Assembly (NCBI RefSeq): GCF_023498005.1
Contig: NZ_CP097289.1
Coordinates: 4,712,001 to 4,776,000 of the forward strand
Reading direction: 5' to 3'
Length of the DNA stretch: 64,000 nt
Source: Streptomyces durmitorensis
Lineage (GTDB): Bacteria > Actinomycetota > Actinomycetes > Streptomycetales > Streptomycetaceae
Part shown: positions 59,757-64,000 of the stretch, piece by piece
Layout: each line of letters opens with the position of its first letter
Position numbering within the stretch: position 1 is the stretch's first letter
Notes under the pieces: model-generated
Seen by the model: the letters and a program-made list of their open reading frames with translations, nothing else
Databases searched by the model: none
What the model was told of the DNA's origin: nothing
Translations under genes and position numbers: made by a program

Positions 59757-60966
59757 CCTCCTCCTCGTCTTCCTCGCGTTCTATCCCGTGGTGACGGGCG
59801 CCGCGTGGATGGTGGGCGGAGTCCTCTTCCGGGTCCTGGAAGAGCGGCCCCGCCTCGTGACCCCGCCCGGCGGCTGGCCGGGAGTGACCGTCCTCGTACC
59901 GGCCTACAACGAGGAGCAAGTGATCTCCCGCTGCGTCGAGGCGCTGCGGCAGGTGGACTACCCAGAGCTGGAAATCCTGATCCTCAACGACGGGTCCAAG
60001 GACGGGACCGTCGCCGCGGCCCGCGCGGCCGCGGGTGACGACGCCCGCTGCACCGTGCTCGACGACGGCGTCAACCTCGGCAAGGCGGACCGGCTCAACG
60101 ACGGCATGCGCCGCGCCCGCCACGAACTGGTCCTCGTCACCGACGCGGACACCCATCTGCACCCCGAGGCGGTGCGCCACCTCGTCGCCCGCATGACGCG
60201 CTCCCCGCGCTACGCGGCCATCGCCGGGAGCCCGCGCGTGACCAACCGGGGCAGCGTGATCACCACGATGCAGATGCTGGAGACGGCCTCGCTGATCGGT
60301 CTCATGCGGCGCACCCACGCGCTGGCGGGACGGGTGGGGACCGTCGCGGGCGTACTCGGCCTCTTCCGCCGTGACGCCGTCCTGGCGGTCGGCGGCTACG
60401 ACGCGCAGATGGCCACCGAGGACATCGAACTCACCTGGCGGCTCCTGGAGGCCGGGCACCTCACCGGCTTCGAGCCCGACGCCCTCGTCGGGATGGAGGT
60501 CCCGCAGACCGTCCGCGGCATCTGGGCGCAGCGCACCCGCTGGGCACGCGGGCAGGGCGAGGTCCTGCGCACCCACGGCCGCCGGGTCTTCAGCCCCCGG
60601 CACATGGCCCTGTGGCCGATCGCCCTGGAAGCCCTGCTGTCCTACGTGTGGGTGCTGACGATGCTGATCGCCACCGTGTACGGCGTCGTCCACTGGATCC
60701 GCTTCCCGGGGGACACCAAGTTCCAGTGGATGCTGGCCTGGGGCGTGGGCATCGCGGTCATCGCCATGCTGCAGATCGCCGTCGCCACAGCGGTCGAACT
60801 CCGCCTCGACCCGAAGCTCCCCTACGCGTGCCTGCTGCTCCCGCTCTACCCCCTGGCCTACTGGACGATCAACGCCCTCGCCGCGATCTCCGCCCAGACC
60901 CAGGGGCTCGTACGCGGCCCGCGCGCGAAGAGAGTGGTCTGGGACCTGCCCCGCAGCTCCCCCTGA
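59743..60966 (+). CDS. Family 2 glycosyltransferase, membrane (PgaC/IcaA-like)
   Basis: 407 aa, GTG start. N-terminal helix ~3-30. GT2 domain ~45-265: VTVLVPAYNEEQVISRCVEAL, ILNDGSKDGT (D,D), LVTDADTHLHP (DxD), TEDIELTWRLLEAG (catalytic Asp region) and QRTRWARGQ (the Q/RxxRW signature of processive synthases). Three or four C-terminal helices (~290-385). It probably makes a beta-linked polysaccharide across the membrane, like poly-N-acetylglucosamine synthase, but cellulose/hyaluronan-type products cannot be ruled out. No deacetylase or exporter gene is adjacent. Confidence 0.88.
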   Translation: MHALDLLLVFLAFYPVVTGAAWMVGGVLFRVLEERPRLVTPPGGWPGVTVLVPAYNEEQVISRCVEALRQVDYPELEILILNDGSKDGTVAAARAAAGDDARCTVLDDGVNLGKADRLNDGMRRARHELVLVTDADTHLHPEAVRHLVARMTRSPRYAAIAGSPRVTNRGSVITTMQMLETASLIGLMRRTHALAGRVGTVAGVLGLFRRDAVLAVGGYDAQMATEDIELTWRLLEAGHLTGFEPDALVGMEVPQTVRGIWAQRTRWARGQGEVLRTHGRRVFSPRHMALWPIALEALLSYVWVLTMLIATVYGVVHWIRFPGDTKFQWMLAWGVGIAVIAMLQIAVATAVELRLDPKLPYACLLLPLYPLAYWTINALAAISAQTQGLVRGPRAKRVVWDLPRSSP

Positions 60967-60987
60967 TCACGTCACCACGTCACCACG

Positions 60988-62202
60988 TCACCACGTCTCC
61001 GTCTCGGCGGCATCCCGCCGCTGAGGCCCCGCCCCGCTCTCCTTGGCCCGCATCCGCAGACCGAGCAGCGGAAAGACGAGTACGGAGACCATGGCGGCCC
61101 CGACCAGCGCGGCGGCCTCGCCCTTCCCCAGTACTTCCTCGTCGAGCCCGATCGTGGTGATGGCGACGACCAGGGGCAGACATGTGGCGGAGTACACCGT
61201 CAGCGCCCTGCGGCTGAGCGGGGAGAGGTCGCGTGGCGCGAGCGCGTACGCGGGCAGTCCCCGCACGACGAGGAACAGGAGCAGGAACACCGGCAGCAGC
61301 ACGAGGGGGCGCCCGCCGTCGAGGAGCGAGGCGAGGTCGAACTCGATGCCGGTCACGATGAAGAACAGCGGTACGAGGAAACCGAAGCCCATCGCCTCGA
61401 TCTTGCCCAGCACCTCCTCGCCGACCTCCGGCTCCGTGCCCTGGAGCACGAGCCGGGTGAGCAGTCCGGCGGCGAAGGCGCCCAGGAGCACGTCGAGCCC
61501 GAACGCCTCCGACAGGGCCAGCATCGCGACCAGCAGCAGCATGACGAAGCGGACCGCGAACTGGCCGCTCGTGTGCAGCGTGGACCGGATGATCCGGCTG
61601 AACCAGGGCGGACGCGGACGCATCGCCCAGTACACGGCCCCGGCGGTGATGGCGGCGAAGACGGCGAGGACGACCGTCGACACCCCTGGATCACGGCCGC
61701 TGAGCAGGACGGAGATGGCGATGATGGGCCCGAACTCACCGACCGCGCCGAACGCCATCATCACCGTGCCGAAGCGGCCCTGCAGGTCGCCGCTGTCGCG
61801 CAGGATGGGCAGCACCGTGCCCAGCGCCGTACTGGTGAGGGCGGTGCCGATGATCACGCTGCGGGGGAAGTCGAGGCCGGTCAGGGCCAGCGCGATCGCG
61901 AGCCCCGCCACCAGCGAGATCACCCAGGCCCAGACGGAACGGCGCAGGGTGTCGCCGCGGATCGCGGCGAACTGGATCTCGTAGCCCGCGAGGAAGATGA
62001 GCATGGACAGGCCGAGGTCGGACAGAACGTCGATGACCTCGTCCGAGTGGGCCCAGCCCAGCACGTCGGGGCCGATGAGGATGCCGAGCACGATCTCGAA
62101 GATGACCAGGGGAACACGGACCCGGCGCGCGAGACCGTGGGCCAGCAGAGGCGCCAGTACCGCGACGGCCATGATGAGGATCAGCGTCCCCGGATGATCC
62201 AT
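60988..62202 (-). CDS. Monovalent cation:proton antiporter (CPA2 type)
   Basis: 404 aa from the ATG at 62202 (GGGGGACG upstream). 12 or more membrane segments of the Na+/H+ exchanger family: LGILIGPDVLGWAH, SDLGLSMLIFLAGYEIQF, GTALTSTALGTVLPILRDSG, and FGAVGEFGPIIAISVL. Unlike KefB/KefC, there is no C-terminal TrkA-N domain. Likely role: Na+/K+ and pH homeostasis. It follows the surface protein gene after a strong terminator, so it is probably transcribed separately. Confidence 0.9.
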   Translation of the reverse strand: MDHPGTLILIMAVAVLAPLLAHGLARRVRVPLVIFEIVLGILIGPDVLGWAHSDEVIDVLSDLGLSMLIFLAGYEIQFAAIRGDTLRRSVWAWVISLVAGLAIALALTGLDFPRSVIIGTALTSTALGTVLPILRDSGDLQGRFGTVMMAFGAVGEFGPIIAISVLLSGRDPGVSTVVLAVFAAITAGAVYWAMRPRPPWFSRIIRSTLHTSGQFAVRFVMLLLVAMLALSEAFGLDVLLGAFAAGLLTRLVLQGTEPEVGEEVLGKIEAMGFGFLVPLFFIVTGIEFDLASLLDGGRPLVLLPVFLLLFLVVRGLPAYALAPRDLSPLSRRALTVYSATCLPLVVAITTIGLDEEVLGKGEAAALVGAAMVSVLVFPLLGLRMRAKESGAGPQRRDAAETETW

Positions 62203-62325
62203 GACGGCGTCCCCCTGACGTGCGGTGCGGCGCGTTCGTGATGCTCCGACGATCGGGGAGGCGGACCGCCGCGGCACGTGAGAGCGGCCCATGCGGGTGA
62301 CGCCTGCCGACCGCTCGGCAGCACA

Positions 62326-62371
62326 CGTGCCGCGGCCCCGGGAGAGGTGACTCCTCCGGGGCCGCGGCACG
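62326..62371 (-). terminator. Terminator after surface protein gene
   Basis: A perfect 16-bp stem (CGTGCCGCGGCCCCGG/CCGGGGCCGCGGCACG) with a 14-nt loop lies 20 bp past the DUF5979 gene stop and before the antiporter. Confidence 0.8.
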
Positions 62372-62391
62372 TTCGGTGCGGTCGGTCCTGC

Positions 62392-64000
62392 TCAGCCGGT
62401 GCGCCGCCGCGCGACCATCCGGGCGAGCAGGCCACCGGCGAGGGCCAGCGCGGCGAGCAGACTGCCGATGACCGTCCAGTCCGTGGATCCGGTGTCGGCC
62501 AGGTGCCCGTCGTCGGGGTCCGGGCTCGGAGTCGGGTCGGGATCCGGCGTCTCGTCGAAGGTGTTGGTGACGTCGACCGACGCCGACCCGTCGACGACGA
62601 CCTCGCCGTCGTCGCCCCCGTCGGAGGCCTCGTACGTGACCGTGTCACCGCCCGGCACATCCGTCTCCGTCACGGTGCACTCGGCGCCGTCCGGAACGCT
62701 GATCTCGCGGCTCTCGCCGTCTTCGAGCTCGAAGGCGCTGTCCTCGGGTGCGAGCGGTACGTCGCCCTGCTCCGTGGTGCAGGCGAGGGCGAACTCGTAG
62801 GGGCCCGCACCGCCGTTCTCCACATGCTTGGTGACCTTCACGACGCCGGCGGGGAAGGTGTTCGTGACGGTGATGACCGCGCCGTCACCGTCGCCTTCAC
62901 CGCTGCCGTCGGCCGTGATCACGGCCGGGTCGTCGGCCGAACCGTGGTCGACGACCGCCTTTGCGGCACCGCCGGTGTCGACCTCCTGGGCCCAGCACCG
63001 GGTGTTCACGGGCAGCGGCTTGATGGTGACCGGTTCGTCGGCGCCCACCTCGTACGTCTTGTGGAGCACGAGGTCGCTCGCGCCGCCCGAGGCGTTCGGC
63101 AGGGCGCAGGAGACCTCGACCTCGAAGGTGCGGCCGTCCGCGTAGGACGCGGCGTCCCCGTCGAGCGTCTTGATCAGCTTCAGGGCGCCGAACCGGAAGG
63201 TGTTGGTGATCCGGGCGCTCTGCACGGAGGCCTTCCCCATGCCCGGCTCGATGGTGACCTCGACCGGATCACCGGCGGGGTGGTCGGGACTGCCGCCCCG
63301 GGCCGAGGTCTCCCACACCTCGCACTCCGCACCCGCGGGCAGCCCCTCGATGGTCACGGGCTTGTCCGCGGAGACCTTGTAGTCCTTGTCGAGGACGGTG
63401 CGCTGCGGCCGTCCCTGCGGGTCGATGACGCAGGTGACGTGATAGGTGAACGGCACCTTCTTCAGGGCCCCGTCCAGCTGGTCGGGGTGCTCGCCGATCC
63501 GCTTCACCAGCTTCAGGTCGCCGTAGGCGAGGGCGACACCGACCTGGATCGGCTCGTTGGCCTGGAGCACGCGCGGGGAGCCCGCGCGGTCGGTGGTCTC
63601 GTTGTGGGCGTAGGAGTTCCAGGCGATGGTCGGGTCACCGTTCTCGGTGACGTCGAGCGGGGTGTCCATGGCGTACGTGATGTTGACGGTGCCGCCCGGC
63701 GCGAGCGGCGTCGGGAAGGCGAGATCCATTCGGGCGCCCACGGCCCGCGCGCTGTACGCGTCGTCCCAGGTGCTCGCCGGGCACTGGGAGGCGCTGGATC
63801 CCGCGCCGCCCATGTCCAGGTCGTCGGTGCACAGCGGTTCGTCGTTCTCGTAGCTGACGGCCATCGTGCCAGGACCGGTCAGCTGAGGCCGCGAGGCGAG
63901 GGTGGGGCGCTTGTCCCAGGCGGTGCCGCGGCTCTGGTCGAGGATGACGCCCTTGTCGCCCTGGACGGGGAAGCGGTCGGCGATGCGCATGTTGGTTCCG
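62392..64000 (-). CDS. DUF5979 repeat surface protein with LAXTG sortase anchor, partial
   Basis: The N-terminal part is cut by the right edge; ~536 C-terminal codons are seen. Counting from the in-frame Met codon at 63990: a beta-rich part ~1-155, then three DUF5979-type repeats at ~157-265, 266-379 and 380-478, each starting G(D/A/V)LKLxK-like and ending VTNTF with a cysteine pair inside. A Pro/Asp stalk (TPDPDPTPSPDPDDG) leads to the sortase motif LADTG at 497-501, a membrane helix ~505-524 and an Arg tail. LAXTG is the signal of class E sortases in Streptomyces. Probably an exposed adhesin-like protein anchored to peptidoglycan. Confidence 0.88.
   Translation of the reverse strand, partial: GTNMRIADRFPVQGDKGVILDQSRGTAWDKRPTLASRPQLTGPGTMAVSYENDEPLCTDDLDMGGAGSSASQCPASTWDDAYSARAVGARMDLAFPTPLAPGGTVNITYAMDTPLDVTENGDPTIAWNSYAHNETTDRAGSPRVLQANEPIQVGVALAYGDLKLVKRIGEHPDQLDGALKKVPFTYHVTCVIDPQGRPQRTVLDKDYKVSADKPVTIEGLPAGAECEVWETSARGGSPDHPAGDPVEVTIEPGMGKASVQSARITNTFRFGALKLIKTLDGDAASYADGRTFEVEVSCALPNASGGASDLVLHKTYEVGADEPVTIKPLPVNTRCWAQEVDTGGAAKAVVDHGSADDPAVITADGSGEGDGDGAVITVTNTFPAGVVKVTKHVENGGAGPYEFALACTTEQGDVPLAPEDSAFELEDGESREISVPDGAECTVTETDVPGGDTVTYEASDGGDDGEVVVDGSASVDVTNTFDETPDPDPTPSPDPDDGHLADTGSTDWTVIGSLLAALALAGGLLARMVARRRTG

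Noticed and set aside
60967..60995. CACGTCACC triple repeat as an operator
   Set aside because: It is short, overlaps the 3' end of the antiporter gene and lies between convergent gene ends, so promoter function is unlikely.

Overview
The window is very GC-rich actinobacterial chromosome, almost certainly Streptomyces. The support is codon use, GTG/TTG starts, mycothiol-type and bld-era core families, Streptomyces-type dispersed intergenic repeats, a SpoIIE-type phosphatase/ATPase and PASTA-type Ser/Thr kinases. From memory (not checked), the order aspS - bkd operon - kinases - moeA - second bkd operon resembles the part of the S. coelicolor chromosome not far from oriC. A perfect parS site at 32075-32088 and four perfect DnaA boxes between 38 and 55 kb fit that position. 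I saw no rRNA or tRNA genes, insertion sequences, prophage or CRISPR.

Layout. 0-16 kb: housekeeping and stress genes. These are the end of a reductive-aminase-like dehydrogenase, an ArsR-SRPBCC fusion with a palindromic operator, a second ArsR-type regulator, aspS, a PAS-GAF-SpoIIE-HATPase protein, an AI-2E family permease, pirin, SseB and a large acyl-CoA dehydrogenase. A 0.93-kb gene-free stretch follows, with a 64-bp tandem array, then an M18 aminopeptidase and small proteins. 16-24 kb: MFS transporter, GntR regulator, secreted D-Ala-D-Ala carboxypeptidase, first branched-chain 2-oxoacid dehydrogenase operon (E1alpha-E1beta-E2) and a divergent orphan response regulator. 25-34 kb: two divergent membrane Ser/Thr kinases, the proteasome activator Bpa, quinone oxidoreductase, a K+ channel and the molybdenum-cofactor genes moeA/mobA-like. 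34-39 kb: second E1alpha-E1beta-E2 operon with a divergent Lrp/AsnC regulator.

39-50 kb: a phenylacetate catabolism locus. It has a TetR regulator (PaaR-like), 3-hydroxyacyl-CoA dehydrogenase, paaN and the phenylacetyl-CoA epoxidase operon paaABCDE, with an HTTM/DUF5819 membrane pair and a TrmH-type methyltransferase between. The same ACCGA-N4-TCGGT operator stands before paaA, between paaN and the paaH-paaR pair, and (one base different) in the bkd/Lrp intergenic region, suggesting one regulon that joins aromatic and branched-chain acid breakdown. 50-58 kb: acyl-CoA dehydrogenase with a KstR-like operator, rhodanese, J-domain protein, DUF2252 protein, a polytopic membrane protein, an AidB-type dehydrogenase and a TetR regulator. 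58-64 kb: small SHOCT and DUF6325 proteins, a PgaD/PgaC-like pair, a cation/proton antiporter, and the C-terminal part of a sortase-anchored DUF5979 surface protein cut by the right edge.
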